From contig NZ_NBZW01000006.1 of the NCBI RefSeq assembly GCF_002379085.1, positions 95,533-159,532 of the forward strand: a stretch of DNA of 64,000 nt, in the 5' to 3' direction. The position numbers and the translations under genes are program-made. The notes beneath the pieces are model-generated. The model was not told where the DNA came from and did not search any database. It saw only the letters and a program-made list of their open reading frames with translations. The DNA is from Polaromonas sp. AET17H-212. GTDB taxonomy: Bacteria > Pseudomonadota > Gammaproteobacteria > Burkholderiales > Burkholderiaceae_C. Positions 53,680 through 62,230 of this stretch are shown in pieces (the stretch's first letter is position 1; every line of letters begins with the position of its first letter).

Positions 53680-56570
53680 TGCCCAAGGAAACCAGATCCA
53701 CCTGCCCTTACTGTGGGGTGGGATGTGGTGTGATCATCGAGTCCCAGGGCGACGAGATCACGGGTGTGCGCGGCGACCCCGATCACCCGGCCAATTTCGG
53801 GCGACTCTGCACCAAGGGCTCGACCCTGCACCTGACGGCCTCGAACATCGTCACGCGCCAGACCCGGTTGCTGCACCCGATGCAGCGCGAGCAGCGCGGC
53901 GCCGCGCCGCAGCGCATCAGCTGGGACAGCGCGCTGGATGTGGCCAGCGAAGGTTTCGCGCGCATCATCCGCGAACACGGGCCGGACGCGGTCGGCTTCT
54001 ACATCTCCGGCCAGTTGCTGACCGAGGACTATTACGTCTTCAACAAGCTCGCCAAGGGCCTGATCGGCACCAACAACATCGACACCAACTCGCGCCTGTG
54101 CATGAGCAGCGCGGTGGCGGGCTACAAGCAGACCCTGGGCGCCGACGCGCCGCCCAGCTGTTACGACGACGTCAACCATGCGCAGTGCATCTTCATCGTC
54201 GGCAGCAACACCGCCTACGCGCACCCCATCCTGTTCCGCCGCATCGAGGACGCCAAGGCCGCCAACCCGGCCATGAAAATCATCTTCTGCGACCCGCGCC
54301 GCACCGACACCGCGGGCATCGCCGACCTCTACCTGCCCATCCAGCCCGGCACCGACGTCGCGCTGTTCAACGGCATGCTGCACATCATGCTGTGGGAAGG
54401 CTGGACACAAGCGGCTTACATCGCCGAACACACGGGCGGCTTCGACGCGCTGAAAACCACGGTGCGCGACTACACGCCCGACCTGGTGTCGCAGACCTGC
54501 GGCATCACGAAAGACGATCTGTTCACCGCCGCGAAACTGTTCGCCACCTCGGCCTCTACCCTGAGCCTGTACTGCCAGGGCCTGAACCAGTCGAGCAGTG
54601 GCACTGCCAAGAACGCGGCACTGATCAACCTGCACCTGGCCACCGCGCAGATCGGCAAGCCTGGCGCCGGGCCGTTTTCACTGACCGGTCAGCCCAATGC
54701 CATGGGGGGGCGTGAGGTCGGCGGCCTGGCGAACCTGCTCAGCGCCCACCGCGACCTGGCCAACCCGCAGCACCGCGCCGAAGTCGCCACACTCTGGGGC
54801 ATCCCTTCGGTGCCTGACCAGCCCGGCAAGACCGCCGTGGAAATGTTCCAGGCCGCGGCCGACGGCGAGATCAAGGCGCTGTGGATCGCCTGCACCAACC
54901 CGGCGCAGTCCATGCCCGACCAGGCCACCGTGCGCCGGGCGTTGCAGCGTGCAGAGCTGGTCATCGTGCAGGAAGCCTTTGCCACGCCGGCCACCTGCGA
55001 CTACGCCGACCTGCTGCTGCCGGCCACCACCTGGGGCGAAAAAACCGGCACCGTGACCAACAGCGAGCGCCGCATCAGCCGCGTGCGTCCGGCGGTGGCC
55101 GCGCCGGGTGAAACGCGGCACGACTGGTCGATTGCCGTGGTTTTTGCGCAGCGGCTTGAAAAACTGCTGCCGGTGCAAAAAATCAGCACGCTGTTTCCCT
55201 GGTCCGCCGGCGACGAGGCCGCCGCCGTGGAGGGCATCTGGAACGAACACCGCGAATCCACGCGCGGGCGTGACCTCGACATCACCGGCATGAGTTACGC
55301 CATGCTGGACACCGCGCCGCAGCAGTGGCCACTCAAGGAAGGTGAAAACACCGGCAAGGTGCGGCTTTACGAAGACGGCATCTTCCCGACCGACGACGGC
55401 AAGGCGCGTTTCGTGAACACGGTGTACAAGCCGGCGGCCGAGCCGCGCGAATCGCGTTACCCCTTCTCGCTGACCACCGGCCGGCTGCGCGACCAGTGGC
55501 ACGGCATGAGCCGCACCGGCACGCTGGGCCGCCTGTTCGGCCATGTGGCCGAGCCGGCCCTCCAGATGAATGCGCAGGACATGGCGCGCCGCCTGCTCAA
55601 AGACGGCGACCTGGTCTACGTGACGTCCAAACGCGGCTCCATCGTGGTGCCGCTGCAGGCTTCACCCGAAGTGGCGGTCAGCCAGGCCTTCATGGCCATG
55701 CACTGGGGCGGGGAGTACCTGAGCGGCCTGTCCAGCAGCGGCGAACCGCTGGCCGGTGTCAACGCGCTGACCACTTCCGCCTACTGCCCGAGTTCCAAAC
55801 AGCCCGAACTCAAACACGTGGCCGTCAAGATCCTCAAGGCCGAGCTGCCCTGGTCGCTGCTGGCCATGGCCTGGCTGCCGCAAGACCAGGCGCTGGCGGC
55901 GCGCGAGCAGCTCAAACCGCTGATGGCGAGTTTTGCCTTCAGCAGCTGCGTGCCTTTCTCCAACGAGGTGCCGCTGGGAGAAGCCGGCCGCCAGCGCACA
56001 GGCGTGCTGTTTCGCGCTGCCGGTTTTGAAGCGCCGCCCGAAGGCCTGCTGCAAAAAATCGAAAGCATTCTCGGCCTGGGCGGCGCTGATGCCCTGCGCT
56101 ACGTGGACAGGAAAAAAGGCCAACACCGCACGGCGCGGTTGGTGCACAGGGGCGAAGACGCCGAGCTGGCCGGCTTTGTCCTCGCCGGGGATGTCAGCGC
56201 GCAAGCCTGGATCAAGACCCTGCTGCAGGACGAACTGCCGGCGCAGAGTTATGGCCGGCTGTTGCTGCTGCCGGGTGCCAAGGCACCGGTGGCCCTGCAG
56301 GCGCGCGGCAAACCGGTGTGCACCTGTTTCAGCGTCACCGATGCCGAGATCGGCGCCTGCCTGACGGACATCACCCACGCGGTCGGCGGCGCCGGCTACC
56401 TGGCCAGCGACGACGAACGGCTGCAGGCGCTGCAGGACAAGCTCAAATGCGGCACCAACTGCGGCTCCTGCGTACCCGAGATCAAGCGCCTCATCCGGAC
56501 CGCCGGCCAAGCCCGGCCCGCGGCCGCCAGCGGCGGCCGGCCCGTGATCCCGATCAAGGTACTCGCCTGA
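53679..56570 (+). CDS. nasA: Assimilatory nitrate reductase, catalytic subunit
   Basis: 963 residues. Molybdopterin enzyme reducing nitrate to nitrite in the cytoplasm. N-terminal [4Fe-4S]: Cys9, Cys12, Cys16, Cys44 (TCPYCGVGCG, GRLCTKGS). The Mo-bis-MGD domains follow (TNNIDTNSRLCMSSAVAGYK with the Cys-region of the NapA/NasA type; AVFNG and GQPNAMGGREVGGLAN). The last about 65 residues hold a BFD-like [2Fe-2S] segment (CTCFSVTDAEIGACL ... CGTNCGSCVPEI), as in Klebsiella-type NasA that takes electrons from a flavoprotein. No separate NasB/NasC flavoprotein is seen here, so the electron donor is unidentified. Confidence 0.95.
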   Translation: MPKETRSTCPYCGVGCGVIIESQGDEITGVRGDPDHPANFGRLCTKGSTLHLTASNIVTRQTRLLHPMQREQRGAAPQRISWDSALDVASEGFARIIREHGPDAVGFYISGQLLTEDYYVFNKLAKGLIGTNNIDTNSRLCMSSAVAGYKQTLGADAPPSCYDDVNHAQCIFIVGSNTAYAHPILFRRIEDAKAANPAMKIIFCDPRRTDTAGIADLYLPIQPGTDVALFNGMLHIMLWEGWTQAAYIAEHTGGFDALKTTVRDYTPDLVSQTCGITKDDLFTAAKLFATSASTLSLYCQGLNQSSSGTAKNAALINLHLATAQIGKPGAGPFSLTGQPNAMGGREVGGLANLLSAHRDLANPQHRAEVATLWGIPSVPDQPGKTAVEMFQAAADGEIKALWIACTNPAQSMPDQATVRRALQRAELVIVQEAFATPATCDYADLLLPATTWGEKTGTVTNSERRISRVRPAVAAPGETRHDWSIAVVFAQRLEKLLPVQKISTLFPWSAGDEAAAVEGIWNEHRESTRGRDLDITGMSYAMLDTAPQQWPLKEGENTGKVRLYEDGIFPTDDGKARFVNTVYKPAAEPRESRYPFSLTTGRLRDQWHGMSRTGTLGRLFGHVAEPALQMNAQDMARRLLKDGDLVYVTSKRGSIVVPLQASPEVAVSQAFMAMHWGGEYLSGLSSSGEPLAGVNALTTSAYCPSSKQPELKHVAVKILKAELPWSLLAMAWLPQDQALAAREQLKPLMASFAFSSCVPFSNEVPLGEAGRQRTGVLFRAAGFEAPPEGLLQKIESILGLGGADALRYVDRKKGQHRTARLVHRGEDAELAGFVLAGDVSAQAWIKTLLQDELPAQSYGRLLLLPGAKAPVALQARGKPVCTCFSVTDAEIGACLTDITHAVGGAGYLASDDERLQALQDKLKCGTNCGSCVPEIKRLIRTAGQARPAAASGGRPVIPIKVLA

Positions 56571-56626
56571 AGAACACCGGCTTAAGCTCATAACGGAAAG
56601 TTATCTGCCTTCGCCGACAATCACGC

Positions 56627-57532
56627 ATGTCCATCGCTCAGTACATCAAGGTCATAGGCCGCGGCAAAGACGGCGCACGGCCGCTCACGCGTGAGCAGGC
56701 AGCCGACCTGTTCGGCCAGGTGCTTGACGGCACGGTGACCGACCTGGAGATAGGCGGCTTCTGCCTGGCCATGCGCATCAAGGGCGAAACACCCGAAGAG
56801 ATGGCGGGTTTCCTGGACGCCACTTACCAGCGCATGCGGCGTTTTCCGGCAAGCAACCGACCCGTGGTGGTGCTGCCGAGTTACAACGGCGCGCGCAAGC
56901 TGCCGGTGCTGACGCCCTTGCTGGCGCTGCTGCTGGCGCGCCACGGCCTGCCGGTGCTGGTGCACGGCACGGCCACCGAATCGAGCCGCATCTTTGCATC
57001 AGAAGTGCTCTCCGCCCTTGACATACATGCGCTGACAGCTATCAAGACCATAGCAGACGGCGAAGTCGTTTTTGCCGCCACCGAGCTGCTGTGCTCGGGC
57101 CTGAAACGCCTGCTCGATGTGCGGCGTGCCGTCGGCCTGCGCAACCCGGCGCACAGCCTGGTCAAGATCATGAACCCCTGCCAGGGCAAGGCGCTGGTGG
57201 TCAGCAGCTACACCCACCCCGAGTACGCGATCTCCATGGGCCAGACCTTCGAGCTGATTGAAGCCAACGCCCTGCTGCTGCGCGGTACCGAAGGCGAGGT
57301 CGTCGCCGATGCGCGCCGCACGCCGCAGATGCAGGCCTTCATCGCAGGCCGGCGCACCCTGCTGCAGGAAGCGCAGCCCGGCACCCTGGCGAGCGTGCCG
57401 GACCTGCCCGCCGCCATCGACAGTGACAGCACCGCCGCCTATATCCGCGCGGTGATGTCGGGCTCCGCTGCCGTACCGGCATCGATTGCCCGACAGGTGG
57501 AACATATCTTGCAACTGACATTGCAACTATGA
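56627..57532 (+). CDS. ybiB: YbiB family protein (TrpD2-like nucleic-acid binding)
   Basis: 301 residues with the anthranilate phosphoribosyltransferase-like fold: the N-terminal helical part REQAADLFGQVLDGTVTDLE, GGFCLAMRIKGETPEEMAGF and the later LLARHGLPVLVHGTATESSR. YbiB/TrpD2 proteins have lost phosphoribosyltransferase activity and bind DNA or RNA. The gene sits between nasA (56 bases) and cobA (4-base overlap), an arrangement recurrent in betaproteobacteria. Codons for ALTAIKTIADGE contain a GCTAT-N7-ATAGC repeat (57038-57054). Confidence 0.9.
   Translation: MSIAQYIKVIGRGKDGARPLTREQAADLFGQVLDGTVTDLEIGGFCLAMRIKGETPEEMAGFLDATYQRMRRFPASNRPVVVLPSYNGARKLPVLTPLLALLLARHGLPVLVHGTATESSRIFASEVLSALDIHALTAIKTIADGEVVFAATELLCSGLKRLLDVRRAVGLRNPAHSLVKIMNPCQGKALVVSSYTHPEYAISMGQTFELIEANALLLRGTEGEVVADARRTPQMQAFIAGRRTLLQEAQPGTLASVPDLPAAIDSDSTAAYIRAVMSGSAAVPASIARQVEHILQLTLQL
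57038..57054 (+). repeat. GCTAT-N7-ATAGC repeat inside ybiB
   Basis: GCTAT, CAAGACC, ATAGC, exact arms and spacing, translated in frame within the ybiB coding sequence (TAIKTIADG). No long leader is attached. Confidence 0.55.
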
Positions 57533-58332
57533 CCAGCAGCAAACACAAGCTCTCTTCCAACGGCCGGTGCACCCTGGTCGGCGCGGGTCCGGGCGACCCG
57601 GAACTGCTGACGCTCAAGGCGCTCAAGGCGATTCAGGCCGCCACCGTGCTGCTGGTCGATGACCTGGTCAGCGACGAGATCCTGGCTTATGCCAAGCCCA
57701 GTGCACGCATCGTGCATGTGGGCAAACGCGGCGGCTGCAAATCGACGCCGCAGGAGTTCATTGAAAAACTCATGGTCATGGCGGTGAAGGAAGGCGAAAA
57801 CGTGGTGCGGCTCAAGGGCGGCGACCCCTTCATCTTCGGCCGCGGCGGCGAAGAGGTTGAACATCTGCAGGCCGCCGGCATCGCCGTCCAAGTCGTCAAC
57901 GGTATCACCGCCGGCCTGGCCGCGGTGACCTCGTTGGGTGTGCCGCTGACGCATCGCCAGCATGCGCACGGCGTGGTGTTCGTCACCGGCCACGCCAAGC
58001 CGGGCGACGTGGGCACGGACTGGCGCGCGCTGGCTGACACGGCGCACAAGGCCAAACTCACGCTGGTGATCTACATGGGCGTCAGCGGCGCCGGGCGCAT
58101 CCAGGACGAACTGCTGACCGGCCTGCCGGCGACCACGCCGGTGGCCGTGATCCAGAACGCCTCGCTGCCGACGCAGCGCCACATCACCACCACCTTGGGC
58201 CAGCTGGCCGATGCGATCGGCGCGTCCGGCCTGGCCAGCCCGTCGGTCATCGTCGTCGGCGATGTGATCAGCGGCGTGGCGGCGGCGGGCGAATTTCCGC
58301 AGAGCGCTCCGGCGCAGTTCCGCGCCGCCTGA
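57529..58332 (+). CDS. cobA: Uroporphyrinogen-III C-methyltransferase (SUMT)
   Basis: 267 residues. Methylates uroporphyrinogen III to precorrin-2, the first step to siroheme and cobalamin. VGAGPGDPELLTLKAL (about 17-32), VRLKGGDPFIFGRGGEE (about 93-109) and the SAM-binding segments of the family are intact. No CysG oxidase/ferrochelatase part is fused. As the last gene of the nirB unit it would supply siroheme for NirB; a link to the B12-dependent EutBC is also possible. Confidence 0.95.
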   Translation: MTSSKHKLSSNGRCTLVGAGPGDPELLTLKALKAIQAATVLLVDDLVSDEILAYAKPSARIVHVGKRGGCKSTPQEFIEKLMVMAVKEGENVVRLKGGDPFIFGRGGEEVEHLQAAGIAVQVVNGITAGLAAVTSLGVPLTHRQHAHGVVFVTGHAKPGDVGTDWRALADTAHKAKLTLVIYMGVSGAGRIQDELLTGLPATTPVAVIQNASLPTQRHITTTLGQLADAIGASGLASPSVIVVGDVISGVAAAGEFPQSAPAQFRAA

Positions 58333-58441
58333 ACGTCACGGGCGCCGGGGAGGCCCGGCTACACTCCTGAGTCCCGGTCGGGCCAGGTTGCTATATATTT
58401 CATGGCTACTCTCGCCCGTACCTATTGGGCTGGAGGCCGAT

Positions 58442-59695
58442 TTGACCCATAAATTTGACGTGGTGGTGGTGGGCGCCGGGGCAGCCGGGCTGTTCTGCGC
58501 CGGCATCGCCGGCCAGCGCGGCCTCAAGGTGCTGCTGGTGGACCACAGCGAGAAAGTCGCCGAAAAAATCCGCATCTCGGGCGGCGGCCGCTGCAACTTC
58601 ACCAATCGCGACACCACACCGGCCAACTTCCTCAGCGAGAACCCGCATTTTTGCCGCTCGGCCCTGTCGCGCTACACGCCGCAGGAGTTCATGGCCCTGC
58701 TGCAGCGCCACGGCATCCCGTTTCATGAAAAACACAAGGGCCAGCTGTTTTGCGACCGTTCGGCCGAGGACGTGATCAACATGCTGCTGGCCGAGTGTGA
58801 TGCCGGCGGCGTCACGCGCTGGCAGCCTTGCAGCATCAAAAGCATCACCGGCCCTGAGCAGCCGGGCGCAGGCAGCTACCAGATCGAGAGCGACCGCGGC
58901 CGCATCGAGGCACCGCAGGTGGTGATCGCCACCGGCGGCCTGTCCATCCCCAAAATCGGGGCCACCGATTTTGGTTACCGCATCGCGAAACAGTTCGGCC
59001 TGCGCCTGGTTGAGCCGCGCGCCGCGCTGGTGCCGCTGACCTTCGACGGCGAGGCCTGGGCACCGTATGCCCAGCTGGCCGGCTTGGCCCTGCCGGTGCG
59101 GATCGAAACCGGACCGCCGGATGCCACCCCGAAACAACGCAAAAAAGCCGTGGTCTTTGCCGAAGACCTGCTCTTCACCCACCGCGGCCTGAGCGGGCCG
59201 GCGGTGCTGCAGATCTCCAGCTTCTGGCGCGAAGGCCAGCCGGTGCGCATCAACCTCGCGCCCGGCGTGGACCTGCCCACCCTGCTGCTGCGCGCCAAGG
59301 CCAGCTCGAAAAAGCTGATCGCCAACGAGTTGGCGGCGCTGGTGCCCGCCCGTCTGGCCGATGCCTGGGCCAGCCGCGACCCGGCCTGGCAAAAACCCGT
59401 CAGTGAGGCCACCGACAAGGCCCTGACGACGCTGGCCGAGCGGCTGAGCGACTGGCAACTGACACCAACCGGCACCGAAGGCTACAAAAAAGCCGAAGTG
59501 ACGCTGGGCGGCGTCGACACCCGGGATCTGTCATCCCAAACCATGGAGTCGAAGCAGCCGGGCCTGTATTTCATCGGCGAAATCGTCGACGTCACCGGCT
59601 GGCTCGGTGGTTACAATTTCCAGTGGGCCTGGGCGAGTGCCCACGCCTGCGCGATGGCTCTGGCGGAAAATTCGGGGGCAGTGGCAAAAAACTGA
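58442..59695 (+). CDS. HI0933-like NAD(P)/FAD-dependent oxidoreductase
   Basis: 417 residues. N-terminal FAD fold DVVVVGAGAAGLFCAG (about 6-21), then VAEKIRISGGGRCNFTN (about 40-56), a hallmark of the HI0933/BaiN/aminoacetone oxidase group, and GYNFQWAWASAH at the C-terminus. The reaction is unclear. The TTG at 58442 is preferred as start: GGAGG lies 6 bases upstream, and the open frame before it runs through a region with a weak GCTAT-like repeat. It follows cobA by about 110 bases and probably has its own promoter. Confidence 0.88.
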   Translation: MTHKFDVVVVGAGAAGLFCAGIAGQRGLKVLLVDHSEKVAEKIRISGGGRCNFTNRDTTPANFLSENPHFCRSALSRYTPQEFMALLQRHGIPFHEKHKGQLFCDRSAEDVINMLLAECDAGGVTRWQPCSIKSITGPEQPGAGSYQIESDRGRIEAPQVVIATGGLSIPKIGATDFGYRIAKQFGLRLVEPRAALVPLTFDGEAWAPYAQLAGLALPVRIETGPPDATPKQRKKAVVFAEDLLFTHRGLSGPAVLQISSFWREGQPVRINLAPGVDLPTLLLRAKASSKKLIANELAALVPARLADAWASRDPAWQKPVSEATDKALTTLAERLSDWQLTPTGTEGYKKAEVTLGGVDTRDLSSQTMESKQPGLYFIGEIVDVTGWLGGYNFQWAWASAHACAMALAENSGAVAKN

Positions 59696-59836
59696 CCCGG
59701 ACGGGTGCGCCGCCCGTCGGTGTTTCAAGGACTTGCCTTGAAATCCCGCTATAATCTAAGGCTTTGCTAGCAAACCCGCGTCTGGCCTGATTCTGATCAG
59801 ATCACTAAGGACGCAAAATTTTGGATCACTTCATCA

Positions 59837-60049
59837 ATGACGACTATTCGTGTAAAAGACAATGAGCCCTTCGACGTGGCTCTGCGCCGTTTCAAGCGCA
59901 CCATCGAAAAACTCGGTCTGCTGACCGACCTGCGCGCGCGCGAGTTCTACGAAAAGCCCACCGCCGAGCGCAAGCGTAAAAAAGCTGCTGCCGTCAAGCG
60001 CAACTACAAACGCATCCGCTCCATGCAGTTGCCCAAGAAGCTGTACTAA
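59837..60049 (+). CDS. rpsU: 30S ribosomal protein S21
   Basis: 70 residues, nearly all basic: [20 protein letters not shown], then [20 protein letters not shown] and the R-rich tail. A late-assembling 30S protein needed for initiation. A TATAAT lies at 59750-59755 with no consensus -35 at the right distance. It ends 30 bases before a strong intrinsic terminator. Confidence 0.96.
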   Translation: MTTIRVKDNEPFDVALRRFKRTIEKLGLLTDLRAREFYEKPTAERKRKKAAAVKRNYKRIRSMQLPKKLY

Positions 60050-60078
60050 GCCAGTACACGCCTTCCGGCACCTCACCA

Positions 60079-60112
60079 AGCCCGCTGAAGGACGCTCCAG
60101 CGGGCTTTTTAC
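60079..60112 (+). terminator. Intrinsic terminator after rpsU
   Basis: AGCCCGCTG (60079-60087) pairs with CAGCGGGCT (60098-60106) around a 10-base loop and is followed by a run of T residues. It ends just before the YqeY ribosome binding site, separating rpsU from yqeY. Confidence 0.92.
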
Positions 60113-60134
60113 TTTTTTACCGTTGGAGAAACCC

Positions 60135-60581
60135 ATGTCCCTCAAAGACCAGATCACCGAAGACATGAAAACCGCCATGCGCGCCAAGGACAGCGAGCGC
60201 CTGGGCACCATCCGCCTGCTGCTGGCGGCGCTCAAGCAAAAAGAGGTGGACGAGCGCGTGGTGCTCGACGATGCCGCCGTGGTCGCTATCGTCGACAAGC
60301 TGATCAAGCAGCGCAAGGACTCGATCGAGGCCTTCCAGAAGGCCGAGCGCAAGGACCTGGCCGACAAGGAAGCCGCCGAACTGGTGGTGCTGCAGGCCTA
60401 CCTGCCCGCGCGCCTGAGCGCCGAGGAGGTTGCTGCCGAGGTCAAGGCCATCGTTACCGAACTGGGTGCCAGCGGCCCCGGCGACATGGGCAAGGTCATG
60501 GGTGCGGTGAAAGCCAAACTCGCTGGCAAGGCCGACATGGGGCAGGTCTCAGCGGCGGTCAAAGCGGCTCTGGCTGGCTAA
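60135..60581 (+). CDS. GatB/YqeY domain protein
   Basis: 148 residues from ATG 60135 behind TTGGAG. SLKDQITEDMKTAMRAKDSE at the start, LLLAALKQKEVDE, and QAYLPARLSAEE followed by the C-terminal GPGDMGKVMGAVKAKLAGKA are standard for YqeY. The domain resembles the tRNA-binding tail of GatB; YqeY's own role is unknown. It is regularly found next to rpsU, often followed by dnaG, which is absent here. Confidence 0.94.
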   Translation: MSLKDQITEDMKTAMRAKDSERLGTIRLLLAALKQKEVDERVVLDDAAVVAIVDKLIKQRKDSIEAFQKAERKDLADKEAAELVVLQAYLPARLSAEEVAAEVKAIVTELGASGPGDMGKVMGAVKAKLAGKADMGQVSAAVKAALAG

Positions 60582-60614
60582 GAACAGCGACAGTTCGCGA
60601 CAGCCCTCTTCAAT

Positions 60615-60795
60615 CAAGCAGGGGCCGCGGATCTGGCTCTGCCAGTCCGCAGGCGCAGCGGCCCCCGAGGGGCTGGAGCCTGCGGCTCCAAACCTGCTTG
60701 AGCAGGTTTGGACAGGCGACAGAGGCGAAGCGTCTCGCGAGCCGCGGCCTGCAAGGCCTCGGGAGCTACGCGAAGCGAGCGAACGTGGGGGCTTA
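60615..60795 (-). repeat. GC-rich dispersed repeat, copy 5 (long, inverted), with strong hairpins
   Basis: On the minus strand it begins CCCCCACGTTCGCTCGCTTC and ends with CGGCCCCTGCTTG, the same ends as the copy at 16629. It contains GGAGCC-TGC-GGCTCC (60675-60689) and a perfect 11-bp hairpin (CCAAACCTGCT at 60688-60698, AGCAGGTTTGG at 60701-60711). It occupies the space between converging yqeY and pmbA. Confidence 0.7.
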
Positions 60796-62205
60796 AGATC
60801 CGGCAATCTTCATCCGGTTGATGAGGATGGAGCCAACGCTCTTGGCACCGTAGTTGTAGACATCGGCACCCACGGCCTGGATGCCCATCAGCATGTCCTT
60901 GAGGTTGCCTGCAATCGTGATTTCTTCCACCGGAAAGGCAATCTGTCCTTTCTCGACCCAGAAACCCGAGGCGCCGCGCGAATAGTCGCCGGTCACGTAG
61001 TTCACGCCCTGGCCCATCAGCTCGGTCACAAACAGGCCGGTGCCCAGCTTTTTCAGCATGGCGTCGAGGTCGTCGCCGGCTTTGGTCTGGCGGCTGCTCA
61101 GCACCAGGTTGTGCGAGCCGCCGGCATTGCCGGTGGTGCGCATGCCGAGCTTGCGTGCCGAGTAGGTGCTTAAAAAGTAGCCGCGCACAATGCCGGCCTC
61201 GACCACCTGGCGTGCGCGCGTTTTCACGCCCTCTTCGTCAAACGGCGCGCTGCCCTTGCCCTTGCGCAGGTGCGGGTCTTCGCTGATGTCGATGTGCGCC
61301 GGAAATGCCGGTTTGCCGAGGCTGTTCAACAGGAAGGTGCTTTTGCGGTACAACGCGCCGCCGCTAACGGCCTGCACAAAGCCGCCCAGCAGGCCGGCGG
61401 CCAGCGGCGACTCGAACAGCACCGGGCACTGCACGGTCTTGATCTTGCGGCTGTTCAGGCGCGCCAGCGCGCGTTCGGCGGCGTAGCGGCCGACCGCCTC
61501 GGGGCTGGCCAGTTCGCTGGCGTCGCGCATGGAGCTGTACCAGGCATCACGCTGCATCTGGCTGCCCTTGCCCGCGATCGGCGCGACGGAGATGCTGTGG
61601 CGCGAGCTGGCGTACCCGCCGCGGAAACCGCGCGTGTGCGCGCTGAAAAAATGGCTTTGCTGGGCCGACACACCCGCGCCTTCGCTGTTGGTGATGCGCT
61701 TGCTGGTGGCCAAGGCGGCCGCCTCGCATTGCAGCGCCAGGCGGGCCGCGCCTTCCGAGTCGATGGCCCAGGGGTGGAACAGGTCCAGCTCGGGGTGCAC
61801 ACGTGCGATGTCGCGGTCGGCCGGCAGGCCGGAGGTCTTGTCTTCGGCGGTGAAACGCGCAATGTCATAGGCCGCCTTGACGGTCTGCTCGATCGCTGCC
61901 TTGGAAAAATCGCTGGTCGAGGCGTTGCCGCGTTTCTGGCCCACGTACACCGTGACGCCCAGCGACTTGTCGCGGTTGCGCTCGACGTTCTCAAGTTCAC
62001 CCTTGCGCACGCTGACACTCAGGCCGCAACCTTCGGAAGCCTCGGCGGCAGCATCGGTGGCACCGATTTTTTTGGCGTGCGCAAGCGCGCTGTCCACCAG
62101 TTCCTCGAAAAAATCGCGGTGGTAACTGAAGCCCTTTTCCGGTTGGGAAGAAGGCCGGGCCGCCTGTTTGGCGCCGGAGGATGTCTTGGAAGTCTTGAGG
62201 GTCAT
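60793..62205 (-). CDS. pmbA: Metalloprotease PmbA/TldE
   Basis: 470 residues from ATG 62205. Partner of TldD in a zinc-dependent protease that processes modified peptides and antitoxins such as CcdA. PmbA itself lacks the HExxxH motif, as here. Seen: SVRKGELENVERNRDKSLGV (about 74-93), NSEGAGVSAQQSHFF, VLFESPLAAGLLGGF and YSRGASGFWVEKGQ near the C-terminus. tldD is not in the window. The gene is divergent from darP with 25 bases between start codons. Confidence 0.94.
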   Translation of the reverse strand: MTLKTSKTSSGAKQAARPSSQPEKGFSYHRDFFEELVDSALAHAKKIGATDAAAEASEGCGLSVSVRKGELENVERNRDKSLGVTVYVGQKRGNASTSDFSKAAIEQTVKAAYDIARFTAEDKTSGLPADRDIARVHPELDLFHPWAIDSEGAARLALQCEAAALATSKRITNSEGAGVSAQQSHFFSAHTRGFRGGYASSRHSISVAPIAGKGSQMQRDAWYSSMRDASELASPEAVGRYAAERALARLNSRKIKTVQCPVLFESPLAAGLLGGFVQAVSGGALYRKSTFLLNSLGKPAFPAHIDISEDPHLRKGKGSAPFDEEGVKTRARQVVEAGIVRGYFLSTYSARKLGMRTTGNAGGSHNLVLSSRQTKAGDDLDAMLKKLGTGLFVTELMGQGVNYVTGDYSRGASGFWVEKGQIAFPVEEITIAGNLKDMLMGIQAVGADVYNYGAKSVGSILINRMKIAGS

Positions 62206-62230
62206 ATGGGTAGCTATGATACTGACTGCT

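Noticed and set aside
62207..62223. Another GCTAT-like repeat in the pmbA/darP spacer
   Set aside because: GCTAT is followed by seven bases and ACTGC; the right arm does not match and no leader is present.
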